From Vibrio europaeus (GTDB lineage: Bacteria > Pseudomonadota > Gammaproteobacteria > Enterobacterales > Vibrionaceae): a DNA stretch of 64,000 bases. Below the pieces are notes generated by a model. It did not search any database. It saw nothing but the letters and a program-made list of their open reading frames with translations, and was not told the DNA's origin. Below, piece by piece: positions 1-8,123 of this stretch. Location: assembly GCF_001695575.1 (NCBI RefSeq), contig NZ_LUAX01000007.1, positions 1,724,615 to 1,788,614 of the forward strand. The letters run 5' to 3'. Position numbers and translations under genes: made by a program. How positions within the stretch are numbered: position 1 is the first letter of the stretch; each line of letters starts with the position of its first letter.

Positions 1-997
1 GAACGCTACGCCCCTCTAGATCCCATTTGATTGCTTCGGCCATCGCAATACCCGTATCATCATTCATACGCATAGCGGTGACATTTAGAGCGCCTTCACC
101 TATCGCTTTAAGTTCGGCAGTACCCCCTCCCCAGCCATTAAGCAAAACATCTTGTCGACCTAACTCCGCTAGTGCATCGGCGGCGCCAAGTGCAACATCC
201 GTAGAACAAGCGTAAATGAACTGGATATCAGGATCTCTGTTAAGAGCAATCTTCGCCGTTTCATAACCTGAAGCTCGTGTCGCCTTGGTGTAGAATGAAG
301 AAGAAAGCTTATAGGAGTCATGATGGCTCATTTCTTCTATGAAGGTATCTCCTCGCGCATCACTCACATACCCTTCAGAAAAATAGAGAACGGAATAGCG
401 GCTATCTTTAGGGACACTGTTTTTGTAGTACCCTTCTATAACTCGCGTACCTTTAATGTGATCAAATCCCACGTACATAAAAGGTTGTTGTTCATCCCAA
501 GCCCTCACTGGCGTAGTGATGTTTTGCAAAATCAACTTGGTATCCGTTGAACTCAATACATGTTCAATGAACTTACGATGTCGCGTGGTATCGAGAGTAA
601 AAATAAGGTAATCAGCATTGTTTTGAACGGCCTCTAATAGCGACAAGCTTTGCTGCCTGACATCAACACTAGGACGTGTAAACACCTGATTAATCTCATA
701 GTTCACCCCAAGCTTCTCTAACCGCATCTCGAACGCCTTAATATTTCGACTCCAATAGTCAGAGACCTGCTGTCCAGGATAGACCACCGAAATAGAGATA
801 GGCGAAGTTTGCTGCGCTGTTAAAGGAGTTGGGTACTTTCTAACCGTTTGACTGAGCTGTTCGGTCAGTTCTTTTTGTTTTGGATGCGCTTCTAGATATT
901 CGTCATACTGCCAATATCCATTCAGAACCTGAGTGGTATGGGCTGAAGCTGAAAATGAGCACAATACGAGTATTGGCAATATTGCTTTTTTAGACAT
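1..997 (-). CDS. luxP: LuxP, autoinducer-2 binding periplasmic protein (C-terminus cut by window edge)
   Basis: LuxP binds the furanosyl borate diester AI-2 in the periplasm and passes the signal to the sensor kinase LuxQ, controlling Vibrio quorum sensing. The frame opens at an ATG on the minus strand with a signal peptide ending near SFSASA and runs off the left edge after about 332 codons, so roughly 30 residues are missing. The AI-2 pocket motifs known from V. harveyi LuxP are present in order: QQVSDYW, LQNITTP, DARGDTF, CSTDVALG, NGWGGG and MRMNDDTG. luxQ, the usual downstream partner, would lie outside the window. Identification rests on recalled family sequence and is strong. The start is supported by the signal peptide. 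Confidence 0.95.
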   Translation of the reverse strand, partial: MSKKAILPILVLCSFSASAHTTQVLNGYWQYDEYLEAHPKQKELTEQLSQTVRKYPTPLTAQQTSPISISVVYPGQQVSDYWSRNIKAFEMRLEKLGVNYEINQVFTRPSVDVRQQSLSLLEAVQNNADYLIFTLDTTRHRKFIEHVLSSTDTKLILQNITTPVRAWDEQQPFMYVGFDHIKGTRVIEGYYKNSVPKDSRYSVLYFSEGYVSDARGDTFIEEMSHHDSYKLSSSFYTKATRASGYETAKIALNRDPDIQFIYACSTDVALGAADALAELGRQDVLLNGWGGGTAELKAIGEGALNVTAMRMNDDTGIAMAEAIKWDLEGRSV

Positions 998-1144
998 GTA
1001 GTTCTCTCTTTATCTAGCCAAACAGAACATATATTTATTATATTAGCTTTTTATATAAGCCAGCTTAATTAGTAAGCCGAGATTGCTTTTATAATATGCA
1101 ACTTATTAATTTTTCTCGGCTTTTCTAATTATGCCTAATCCTAA

Positions 1145-2302
1145 TTAGAACGTAAAAGATAAATTCCCAGATAAGCCAAATTGGTTGTCTCCCGCATAGC
1201 TACCTGCTAGATCAACACTGACCAAATCTCCCGGACTTATCCCTACTCCTAAGGTAAAAGAGTTATCTAGGGTATCTTCGATATCCATTTCATAACCCGC
1301 TCTTAACTGCGCCCAACCAAACGCGTTACCTTCAACACCTAAACGTAGAAATTGCGTGTCATCGGCAAGTTCAGTGAAACGTTTTTGCTTAGTTAAATCC
1401 CAGTCGATGGTTGTCGTAAAATATTCCATGGTATATGCACCAGATACCGTCACCTGTGGATTCAATTTATAAGTACTGACCCCTGCAATATTCAATGTAT
1501 CGATTTCTTTGGAAAACAGATCTTTAACAGCAAAGCCCAGGCGGTAATCATCAACAAACCAAATAGCCCCTAGATCGAGGTTAAAAGTATTCTTTTTGGT
1601 TTCACTTTTATCATAGTCACTGACATCAAAATCCTCGACCGAGATGTTTTGCTTGTAAGTTTTCAACTGTTGATACTTGGGGCTAACGCCAATCGACACA
1701 TCTTGACCTTGAATAGTAAAACGTTTCGCAAATGCAATACCAAACTCGGTATAACCGAAGGCAATCATATCCACATTCGACGCTTCATAGCGCGTTTTAA
1801 CGCTGGCTGGTGCATCACCACCATTCGGAGCGATTTTCGGTGCTGCAATAACTTCAGCATAGCCTCGTGAGAAGACGTTGGCAGATACCACGTTAATTGG
1901 GAAGGCAACAGCTAGTGCAGCACCACCCGTCACGGCTAGAGGTTTATTGTCAGAGAGTTGAGTGAGGTAACCATTTAGCTGCGCAGCTTGCGCCGGGTCC
2001 GTACTACCACCACTTTCAAACGCTTTGATGGTATCTTGTAGACTATCGATGGTATCGATGTTTTCGTCGGTATCTCTTAGGTTTGCTCCTATTGCGGGAA
2101 CAAGAAGCCCAAAGTCATCTTTATCTCGGTGAACAGAAACTAGCGCTGGGTTATAAAAAGGAGCAAGAACATAGTCCGCACTTGTTACACCGGTATTCCC
2201 CATACCGTTACCACGACCATCTGGCACCACGGTTGCTGCATGGGCTCCACCCATTACAACTAAGGAACTAACCACTACTGATATTTTAATTAATTGATTC
2301 AT
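1145..2302 (-). CDS. TraF-like outer membrane protein (conjugal transfer TraF_2 family)
   Basis: 385 residues with a clear signal peptide (cleavage after GGAHA) and alternating beta-strand pattern throughout, ending in the aromatic terminus LSFTF typical of outer-membrane barrels. The N-terminal stretch with GNGMGNTGV and the YNPALVS segment match Vibrio proteins annotated as conjugal transfer protein TraF, a family related to FadL-like porins. No conjugation genes are nearby, so the name is inherited and the real role is probably a chromosomal outer-membrane barrel. It stands alone, with about 150 bp to luxP and about 85 bp to the GIY-YIG gene. Its ligand cannot be read from sequence. Confidence 0.75.
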   Translation of the reverse strand: MNQLIKISVVVSSLVVMGGAHAATVVPDGRGNGMGNTGVTSADYVLAPFYNPALVSVHRDKDDFGLLVPAIGANLRDTDENIDTIDSLQDTIKAFESGGSTDPAQAAQLNGYLTQLSDNKPLAVTGGAALAVAFPINVVSANVFSRGYAEVIAAPKIAPNGGDAPASVKTRYEASNVDMIAFGYTEFGIAFAKRFTIQGQDVSIGVSPKYQQLKTYKQNISVEDFDVSDYDKSETKKNTFNLDLGAIWFVDDYRLGFAVKDLFSKEIDTLNIAGVSTYKLNPQVTVSGAYTMEYFTTTIDWDLTKQKRFTELADDTQFLRLGVEGNAFGWAQLRAGYEMDIEDTLDNSFTLGVGISPGDLVSVDLAGSYAGDNQFGLSGNLSFTF

Positions 2303-2387
2303 ATCCGTATCAACCTTTTTTATTACTCATAATCAAGGTTAATACAAAATCAGAAGTTTGTAGGCTTAGTAATCAGTTAGTTTCATA

Positions 2388-2690
2388 TTAATCGAGAACA
2401 AAGTCTTGCTGATGGGCAATAAGTTGCTCTTTTTTGTGTTTCGGTAGGCGTTTGAGCTGATATTCAAGTTTAGAGGCACTGCTGCGATCGGCCCCTGCGG
2501 GCTTGAACCATTCTAATTTGAGCGGGCCTTTACCTTTAAGCGCTTTGGCCCCCGTTCCTTGTTGGTGCTGATTAAAGCGGCGTTGTACGTCAGTCGTTAT
2601 GCCGCAATAGAGCGCGTTGTTGCGCATTCGAATCAGGTATACGTACCAATTCGAACACGCATTGAGCTCATTTGGTTCTTGTTCTGGCAT
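2388..2690 (-). CDS. GIY-YIG nuclease superfamily protein (YhbQ/UPF0213 type)
   Basis: A single-domain 100-residue protein of the small GIY-YIG family. The first strand carries the YVYLIR and LYCGIT elements that stand for GIY and YIG, followed by the conserved RRFNQHQ helix. E. coli YhbQ is the reference member; these proteins act on structured DNA, but the physiological role is unsettled. Its start overlaps the stop of yceH in the form TAATG, so the two are almost certainly translated from one message. Length is normal for the family. Confidence 0.85.
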   Translation of the reverse strand: MPEQEPNELNACSNWYVYLIRMRNNALYCGITTDVQRRFNQHQQGTGAKALKGKGPLKLEWFKPAGADRSSASKLEYQLKRLPKHKKEQLIAHQQDFVLD

Positions 2691-3343
2691 TATTCAGTGA
2701 GCTGTTCAACAAGTGAACGTAACTCAGACAATTCCGCCTTAAGACTTGCCACTTCCTGTTCCAGTTCATCAAGTCGACTGCTGCTATTGCCTGCAGGTGC
2801 TGGTGCCGCGCTCACTAACGCTTCAATATCAACTTCACCGCTGAATAGATGCATATAGCGAGATTCGCGTTTACCCGCCTCACGAGGCAACTTAACGACT
2901 AGCGCCCCTTCTTCTCTGGACGCCATTTTGTCTAGCACAGACTCTAGCTCTTTGACATCAGAAAACTCTGCTAATCGATTTGTTCGTGTACGAAGCTCGC
3001 CTGGAGTTTGTGCTCCACGCAGAAGTAAGCAGCAAGCAATGCCTTTTTCTTGTTTGCTTAGCTTAAGATCACCAAACTCAGTGTTGCAGAAACGGTGCTG
3101 GAACTTATTCGCTCGACTGTTAAAGCCACTTTCATCGCTAACGAGTCTACGAGCAATTAACGCATCGACAGCATCTTGCACTTCCGCGTCACTGAGCGAC
3201 AAGACCGGCTCGCGGTTGCTTTTTTGATTGCATGCCGTCGTTAAGCTATTAAGTGTCAGGGGATAGTAGTCAGGCGTCGTGACTTCTTTCTCTATAAGAC
3301 AGCCAATGACACGTGCCTCTACTTGGGATAGCTCGATATTCAT
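2690..3343 (-). CDS. YceH family protein (DUF480)
   Basis: 217 residues. The start (MNIELSQVEARVIGCLIEKE) and the NQKSNREPV block are diagnostic of the YceH/DUF480 family, which folds as tandem winged helices and is suspected to bind DNA. The C-terminal 35 residues form a predicted coiled coil rich in Glu and Leu (LDELEQEVASLKAELSEL), as in other members. First gene of a two-gene unit with the GIY-YIG gene, sharing one base. Molecular function is unknown for the family. The family call is very secure. Confidence 0.9.
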   Translation of the reverse strand: MNIELSQVEARVIGCLIEKEVTTPDYYPLTLNSLTTACNQKSNREPVLSLSDAEVQDAVDALIARRLVSDESGFNSRANKFQHRFCNTEFGDLKLSKQEKGIACCLLLRGAQTPGELRTRTNRLAEFSDVKELESVLDKMASREEGALVVKLPREAGKRESRYMHLFSGEVDIEALVSAAPAPAGNSSSRLDELEQEVASLKAELSELRSLVEQLTE

Positions 3344-3377
3344 GTTATTTCCTTATTCTTTCTTTTCAAACACTGCA

Positions 3378-3572
3378 CTAGTGCTCGGCGAGGATGGGAA
3401 CCTTTTTGATATTTCCGTTCTCATCGATCATCACTATTTTGCTTCGATTCAGCTCTACTTCGGTCACTTCTTGTCGAGTACGCTCTTTTTTATAAGCATT
3501 GACTAGCTTGCTTGCTCGCGGAGTTTGCTTTTCAGACTCACACTTCGGGATAACGATCTGCGACATTCGCAT
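3378..3572 (-). CDS. Small hypothetical protein, 64 aa
   Basis: A short basic, hydrophilic protein with no signal peptide or membrane segment and no family that I recognise. A second ATG two codons in (giving MSQIVIPK) is an equally good start. No strong ribosome-binding site is visible, which lowers confidence. It lies 34 bp upstream of yceH on the same strand and might be co-transcribed with it. Composition and lack of overlap with another gene favour it being real. Confidence 0.5.
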   Translation of the reverse strand: MRMSQIVIPKCESEKQTPRASKLVNAYKKERTRQEVTEVELNRSKIVMIDENGNIKKVPILAEH

Positions 3573-3756
3573 TTTGGATTACACATAAGCTTCTAATGCT
3601 TGAATCATATCTCGAAGTTTCATTACTCTCAATTAGATGCAAACAGATTGGCGATAAAACCGTCAACGTACTGTAATGATTGATCTTAGGACTGTTCTCA
3701 TCCGGTTTGTTATGATTTAATCCTTGGTAGTTATTCGAAAATTAGGAAAGGGACCT

Positions 3757-4074
3757 ATGAGTGGTGTAATTGAAATCGTGTCTCAAGCACGTCGTAAGAA
3801 TAAGCTAAAGCGTGAGCTTATTGATAATGAAAAGAAAGTACGCGACAACCGTAAGCGCGTTGACCTGCTAGAAAACCTGCTTGATTACATTGAAGCAGAT
3901 ATGAGCAACGAAGAGATCGTTAGCATCATCAAAAACATGAAAGCAGACTATGAAGATCGTGTCGATGACCACATCATCAAGAGTGCAGAAATTTCCAAAG
4001 AACGCCGCGACATTAGCCGTCGTATTCGCGAGCTAACTGAAGAAGACAAAGTGATTCAAGGTAAGAAGAAGTAA
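3757..4074 (+). CDS. tmaR: TmaR (YeeX/DUF496) PTS polar-localisation regulator
   Basis: 105 residues matching the YeeX/DUF496 family, renamed TmaR in E. coli where it holds the PTS enzyme EI at the cell pole and modulates sugar uptake. The core segments RRKNKL, DNRKRV, DYEDRVDDHIIKSAE and SKERRDISR are near-identical to the family. The whole protein is predicted helical/coiled coil. The frame is open upstream, but the ATG at 3757 is chosen because AGGAAAGG lies just before it and the protein then begins where the family does. A hairpin terminator follows the stop. Confidence 0.92.
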   Translation: MSGVIEIVSQARRKNKLKRELIDNEKKVRDNRKRVDLLENLLDYIEADMSNEEIVSIIKNMKADYEDRVDDHIIKSAEISKERRDISRRIRELTEEDKVIQGKKK

Positions 4075-4095
4075 ATTCTATTACTATTCGAAATC

Positions 4096-4130
4096 AAAGC
4101 CTACACTACTGTGTGGGCTTTATTTTTTCC
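4096..4130 (+). terminator. Rho-independent terminator of tmaR
   Basis: Inverted repeat AAAGCCTACAC / GTGTGGGCTTT with a 4-base loop, followed by a T-rich tract, 22 bp after the tmaR stop. Confidence 0.85.
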
Positions 4131-4185
4131 GAATAATAGTTCGGCTGTTAACCAACATAATTGGTTATTATATTTCTGTAGGTAA

Positions 4186-4201
4186 CGTAAAACGTTTGCG
4201 T
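4186..4201. promoter_or_regulatory. Possible PurR/LacI-family operator
   Basis: The reverse strand reads ACGCAAACGTTTTACG, close to the PurR box consensus ACGCAAACGTTTTCGT. It lies in the 300-bp gap between tmaR and the YgjV-like gene, about 175 bp before the latter. The rest of the gap has no ORF; a perfect palindrome CCGACGTCGG sits at 4343-4352, just upstream of the YgjV-like start. A related LacI-family regulator could use the site instead of PurR. Confidence 0.35.
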
Positions 4202-4375
4202 AATCGCTAACCTTCTCCGTTCCTATTTTTGGGGCTTTCATCACACATTTAGCCCTGTTATATTTCACACCAGTTAATCATTTAGACCATTCGAGGCACG
4301 GAGCTTCCTCACTTATCTCAAGAAGAGAAGAATTGGTACCGACCGACGTCGGCAAAAATTATAGAGGGTCAAATT

Positions 4376-4621
4376 ATGGATATGGTTGAAATTTTAGGTT
4401 ACGCAGCGTCCATCATGGTTGCGATTTCACTAACAATGAAAGACATCGTTAGACTACGAGTGTTGAACTTCATTGGTTGCGCACTATTCACTGCGTACGG
4501 TCTGATGATTGATGCGTGGCCTGTTGTTGTCACTAACGGCTTCATTGCATGCGTTAACGTTTACTTTCTTGCAAAAATGCAAAGCGAAAAAAAAAGCGAG
4601 CAAGTTAAAAGCGCCGCTTAA
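4376..4621 (+). CDS. YgjV-like small inner membrane protein
   Basis: 81 residues with three hydrophobic segments (about 5-22, 28-46 and 48-66) and a charged cytoplasmic tail (KSEKKSEQVKSA-like). The order 'LGYAAS...SLTMKDIVRLRVLNFIGCALFTAYG' is characteristic of the YgjV (Imp-YgjV) family, here in a short form. A ribosome-binding site AGAGGG precedes the ATG. Substrate and function are unknown. Monocistronic, with a strong hairpin terminator after the stop. Confidence 0.75.
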   Translation: MDMVEILGYAASIMVAISLTMKDIVRLRVLNFIGCALFTAYGLMIDAWPVVVTNGFIACVNVYFLAKMQSEKKSEQVKSAA

Positions 4622-4639
4622 CTAAGCCTATCAATTTAG

Positions 4640-4681
4640 AAAAAGCCCCAGATTAGACAGCTAATCTGGGGCTTTTTGTTG
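4640..4681. terminator. Bidirectional Rho-independent terminator
   Basis: AAAAAGCCCCAGATTAG / CTAATCTGGGGCTTTTT: a long perfect stem flanked by an A-run on one side and a T-run on the other. It serves both the YgjV-like gene and the convergent OmpA-like gene. Confidence 0.93.
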
Positions 4682-4707
4682 TCGTAATAGACATTACGTA
4701 AGTAGAG

Positions 4708-5325
4708 CTAGTTATTCGCAACAATAAACAGCACTTCTACTCGGCGATTACAGGCTTTACCCGTTTTGGTTTTATTGGTGCACGCAGGAACGTATTCACC
4801 ATATCCGCGTGTAAAGATTGAGTCCATCGCGACATTGTTACTAACCAGCTGCTGTTTAACGGCTGTTGCTCGCTTGATCGAGAGTTTGTCGTTGAACGTT
4901 GGCGCTCCGGTACTATCTGCATGACCATCAATAACGATATCTATTCCTGGCTGTGTCGATAGGTAACTACCCATCATATTCAACCAGTATTTAGAGTCAG
5001 GAGAGACATGGGAAGAGCCAGTGTTGAACTTGATGGTATCTTTCAGTTTGACCATAACATGGTTGCCCGGAAGCAACTCATAATCAACGCCATTGCTCAC
5101 AAGAAAACTCTGAAGATCGCTATAGCTCTGTGTACGTTGCTGCCCCATCGGTCCTTTGACACCTGAAGCCGCTAATACTGGCGCAGCTCCCCACTCTGGA
5201 TAACGTACTTCAAAGTCTGACGTTGGCGCTGTATCCAGAAGGTCTCCTCCTAGCATCGTCATATCGTCTGGCAAACTGCCACACCCTGAGAGAGCTAGAA
5301 TTAAAGGAAAGATTAAGTACTTCAT
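4708..5325 (-). CDS. OmpA-family peptidoglycan-associated lipoprotein
   Basis: 205 residues. The ATG at 5325 is preferred over the longer frame because it places a lipoprotein signal at the N-terminus (LALSGC, lipidated Cys15). The C-terminal half (from about residue 95) is an OmpA_C domain with the peptidoglycan-binding landmarks DGHADSTG, KRATAVKQQL and NRRVEVLF. The protein should be anchored in the outer membrane and hold diaminopimelate in the cell wall. Two Cys residues near the C-terminus (PACTNKTKTGKACNRR) could form a disulfide. It stands alone. The specific role (stator, Pal-like or other) cannot be set from sequence. Confidence 0.85.
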   Translation of the reverse strand: MKYLIFPLILALSGCGSLPDDMTMLGGDLLDTAPTSDFEVRYPEWGAAPVLAASGVKGPMGQQRTQSYSDLQSFLVSNGVDYELLPGNHVMVKLKDTIKFNTGSSHVSPDSKYWLNMMGSYLSTQPGIDIVIDGHADSTGAPTFNDKLSIKRATAVKQQLVSNNVAMDSIFTRGYGEYVPACTNKTKTGKACNRRVEVLFIVANN

Positions 5326-5604
5326 TGATTCACCGTGAGTTCCATGCCGATACATAATCTATATCGGCAATCTCGCTGTTACTTTAGCCACTGCGATAAC
5401 TTTTTTTTCCTTTTATGGTCATTATAGTGAAATTAGTATGCGCAATAATCAAAGTTCACGATTAGAAATAGTTTTATCCCTCAAACCACCGTCACTTATG
5501 TTTCTCTTCAGGGTAGGAACAAGTAGAATCAACAAACAAATCAATCACGAGTCAACGCATTGAAACACCAATCACGTTGTCTCGCGACTTATAGAGAAAA
5601 TTAT

Positions 5605-6225
5605 ATGAAAAAAATTGCGTCGCTTTTAATGATCGCCGCTTCAGCATTGATCCTTGGTTGCTCTGAAAACTCTCAACCTGTTGAAGGAGAACACTACGAG
5701 CAACTGCCAGCTAATCTCTCAACTTTCCGACTTCCTCAAGTCACTGAAGTATTCTCTTTGAACTGCGGCCACTGCCGTCATATGGAGAACGAAATACCTG
5801 AGATTGAAAAGCTCACTGGGCAAAGCATTGGCAAAGTCCACGTGACTTTCAATGAGAGCGCTCAAATTGGCGCGATGATCTATTACGCTGCCGAAATGCA
5901 ACTAGGTAAAAAGCCAGACCACGACATGATGACAGAGATGTTTGCAGCCACTCAAATGGGAGAGGGCGCAACACTTTCAGAAAAGAAAGCGGCGCTAGAC
6001 CTCGTTTTCCACAGTCGTGATCTAGTTAGCCCTTATGACTTCAACGAAGAGCAACAAAAGCAACTGTTCGCAGCGATGCAAATCGCGGATGACATTACAA
6101 CCAAAGGTCAGATCAATGCGGTGCCGACCTTTATCGTCAACGGTAAATATCAGATTCTTACTAGTGGTCATCAAGACGCGGCTGGTATCGCTGAAACGAT
6201 CAATTTCTTACTTACTCAACCTTAA
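5605..6225 (+). CDS. DsbA-like thiol:disulfide oxidoreductase, lipoprotein
   Basis: 206 residues from the ATG at 5605, which gives a lipoprotein signal (ALILGC, Cys19); the frame is open further upstream but has no better start. A thioredoxin/DsbA fold follows, with active site CGHC (Cys54, Cys57) and the cis-proline element NAVPTFIVNGKY. It should form or shuffle disulfides in secreted proteins while tethered to a membrane. The FKBP isomerase begins 17 bp downstream, so the two look like a periplasmic folding operon. CGHC rather than CPHC and the lipid anchor separate it from canonical DsbA. Confidence 0.85.
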   Translation: MKKIASLLMIAASALILGCSENSQPVEGEHYEQLPANLSTFRLPQVTEVFSLNCGHCRHMENEIPEIEKLTGQSIGKVHVTFNESAQIGAMIYYAAEMQLGKKPDHDMMTEMFAATQMGEGATLSEKKAALDLVFHSRDLVSPYDFNEEQQKQLFAAMQIADDITTKGQINAVPTFIVNGKYQILTSGHQDAAGIAETINFLLTQP

Positions 6226-6242
6226 TTTAACGGATAGGATTT

Positions 6243-6716
6243 ATGTCTAAATTTGTCTTCCCGATTATCATTTTCGTTCTTGCGGGATTCTTCATTTATC
6301 GTACTTATACAAACCACAAAGCGAGCGAGTCTAACTTTGCTGCCGGTCAAGCTTTCTTACTTGAGAATGAAAAGAAAGAAGGTGTCGTAATGACAGAAAG
6401 CGGCCTACAGTACGAAGTGCTACACAAAGGTGAAGGAAGCGAGTCACCAACACCATCAAGCACAGTGAAAGTGCATTACCATGGTACACTGTTAGACGGA
6501 ACGGTATTTGATAGCTCAGTGGAGCGTGGTGAACCAATCAGCTTTAAACTGAACCAAGTGATTAAAGGCTGGCAAGAAGGCTTAACGTACATGTCTGTTG
6601 GGGATAAGTTCCGTCTTTATATCCCTAGTACACTAGCTTATGGTAAGAATGGTTCTGGCCCTATCCCACCAGCGGCTACCCTTATCTTTGATGTTGAGCT
6701 ATTGGAAATCAAATAA
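6243..6716 (+). CDS. FKBP-type peptidyl-prolyl cis-trans isomerase, membrane-anchored
   Basis: 157 residues. Residues 4-20 form an N-terminal hydrophobic anchor (FVFPIIIFVLAGFFIY), followed by a short linker and a complete FKBP domain from about residue 47. The domain contains VHYHGTLLDGTVFDSS, the VIKGWQEGL loop, YIPSTLAYG and a terminal FDVELLEIK strand. It catalyses prolyl isomerisation, and the anchor places it on the periplasmic face. Co-transcribed with the preceding DsbA-like gene. SD GGAT lies close to the ATG. A terminator follows at 6748. Confidence 0.9.
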   Translation: MSKFVFPIIIFVLAGFFIYRTYTNHKASESNFAAGQAFLLENEKKEGVVMTESGLQYEVLHKGEGSESPTPSSTVKVHYHGTLLDGTVFDSSVERGEPISFKLNQVIKGWQEGLTYMSVGDKFRLYIPSTLAYGKNGSGPIPPAATLIFDVELLEIK

Positions 6717-6747
6717 CTCAAATCTGATGCCATAAACCTGTAAAACA

Positions 6748-6790
6748 AAAAAGCCAATCAAGGTTCGACTTGATTGGCTTTGTTCTTTTT
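6748..6790. terminator. Bidirectional terminator
   Basis: AAAAAGCCAATCAAG / CTTGATTGGCTTT stem with an A-run before and T-rich tract after. It separates the FKBP gene from the convergent NUDIX gene. Confidence 0.9.
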
Positions 6791-6799
6791 AGTCAGAGA

Positions 6800-7192
6800 C
6801 TAAACCCGTTGCTCTTCGAGCAAGTGGTGCTTAATAAAATCAACATCTGCCTTATAAAAATCATCCAGCGGAATCTCGTCTGGTGACATCCAATGGAATT
6901 TTTGTTGTCGCTCTGTATCTAACGCCAGAGGCTCTTGTTGTTCATTGGCATTGAATATCGCGTAATAGATGCGACCACCAAAATCGTTAATCGCACTAAA
7001 CGTCGCAGAGTGCTTCACGCTTTTCATTTGGGTCTCTTCATATAGCTCTCGTACGGCAGCATCGGTACCTGATTCGTTATCATTAACCGCTCCACCAGGA
7101 AACTCGAAAACCATACCTTTTGTTGCTCGATAGCGCTCTTGAACCAGTACCTTGCCATTTTTACGTACGATAGCCATCGACAGGTGTTTCAT
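6800..7192 (-). CDS. NUDIX hydrolase
   Basis: 130 residues with one NUDIX domain. The box runs from GGAVNDNESG through AVRELYEETQ and matches GX5EX7REUXEEXGU except for a lysine near the final positions. Such enzymes hydrolyse nucleoside diphosphates linked to another moiety; the substrate is not predictable. Monocistronic, convergent with the FKBP gene. Length is normal. Confidence 0.88.
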   Translation of the reverse strand: MKHLSMAIVRKNGKVLVQERYRATKGMVFEFPGGAVNDNESGTDAAVRELYEETQMKSVKHSATFSAINDFGGRIYYAIFNANEQQEPLALDTERQQKFHWMSPDEIPLDDFYKADVDFIKHHLLEEQRV

Positions 7193-7349
7193 ATCTGACT
7201 CCTTTCTAATTATGTGCTCGTAACATCCTCAACGAGTGGTTAGTAGGGGGAATCGCTGTGGATGTTTAATGTCCGACTACTTTCGCGAAAATAGTAACTC
7301 AATAGCATAGAATTCACAGACGCAAACGATAAAAACATGATCTAGCAAT

Positions 7350-7383
7350 AAAAAAACCAGCACATTATTCGTGTGCTGGCTTC
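7350..7383. terminator. Rho-independent terminator
   Basis: AACCAGCACA / TGTGCTGG stem preceded on the + strand by a run of seven A. On the minus strand it reads as stem plus T-run and ends the lipoprotein gene at 7405-8061. Confidence 0.85.
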
Positions 7384-7404
7384 ATAAGTGGTGATTTAGC
7401 TAGG

Positions 7405-8061
7405 CTATTTATATTTGTCTTGAATGTATTTCTGGCTAACATCGACAACGGCAACATCTTTGAAAAAGCTACGCCCAAGTAACAATGGGAACGTTAGATG
7501 CGTTCTATCCGCGAGAGTAAAATCGGTCTTGTCCTTCAAATCACCTAGTTGAACCCAAGCTTCTACCACAGCACGCTTATGTGAATCTTCGGAGCTAGAC
7601 TGTCTGACCTTAACCCAGCGTTTAACAGGGAGTGCAACTTCCTTGCTCTTAACGCCATCGTGTTCAATTTTAAACTTAACCCAGTCTTTACCATCGCGTT
7701 CAAATGGAACGATATCTACAGCGCTAATAGAAGATGTGGTTGCGCCTGTATCTACACGCGCTTTGAAGCTTTCTTCTAAGCCAGGGACATAAACCCACTC
7801 TTCAGCACCTAACAAAAGCTTTCCGTCTTGGGTTTTCTTAGGTTGCTCTTTAACGACAGGAGGTTTTGGTTTCTCTTCAGGCTTAGTTGGTTTTTCAACC
7901 TCTTCTTTTGGCTCTTCAACCTTAGGTTTTTCGACCTCTTCCTTAGGTTGCTCAACTTGAGGTTTCTGCTCTGGCTCGACGGGCTGTTGTCCTGTGGTTG
8001 AACACGCCATCAAACCGCCACTTAAAAGAAATGGAATCAGTGTTTTCCACGTTTTATTCAT
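7405..8061 (-). CDS. Retropepsin-like aspartic protease lipoprotein (annotated elsewhere as ATP-dependent zinc protease, RimK-associated)
   Basis: 218 residues from the ATG at 8061, chosen because it starts a lipoprotein signal (GGLMAC, Cys20). A low-complexity linker of Pro, Lys, Glu and Val (about residues 28-80) is built from repeats of the KPKVEEPKEEVE type and probably spans the periplasm. The C-terminal domain belongs to PF05618; its RVDTGATTSS motif is the single aspartic-protease D-T-G signature, and no zinc or ATP site is visible. The family name in databases is therefore likely misleading. RBS AGGTG precedes the ATG. Downstream of the aminotransferase gene with a hairpin between. 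Confidence 0.8.
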   Translation of the reverse strand: MNKTWKTLIPFLLSGGLMACSTTGQQPVEPEQKPQVEQPKEEVEKPKVEEPKEEVEKPTKPEEKPKPPVVKEQPKKTQDGKLLLGAEEWVYVPGLEESFKARVDTGATTSSISAVDIVPFERDGKDWVKFKIEHDGVKSKEVALPVKRWVKVRQSSSEDSHKRAVVEAWVQLGDLKDKTDFTLADRTHLTFPLLLGRSFFKDVAVVDVSQKYIQDKYK

Positions 8062-8097
8062 TTGTTCACCTAACTCGACAAAACAGAAGTGCTTAAA

Positions 8098-8120
8098 ATG
8101 GGGCTTAACAAGCCCCATTA
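8098..8120 (-). terminator. Terminator of the aminotransferase gene
   Basis: On the minus strand AATGGGGCTT / AAGCCCCATT with a short loop, followed by TTTT. It begins within a few bases of the tyrB-like stop. Confidence 0.65.
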
Positions 8121-8123
8121 CAC

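Noticed and set aside
320..550. 76-aa ORF on the plus strand
   Set aside because: Antisense to luxP, which has full motif support; no SD and poor composition.
1074..1123. AAGCCGAG / CTCGGCTT pairing between TraF-like gene and luxP
   Set aside because: An 8-bp stem with a loop of more than 30 bases and no T-tract in the direction of the minus-strand genes; not a credible terminator.
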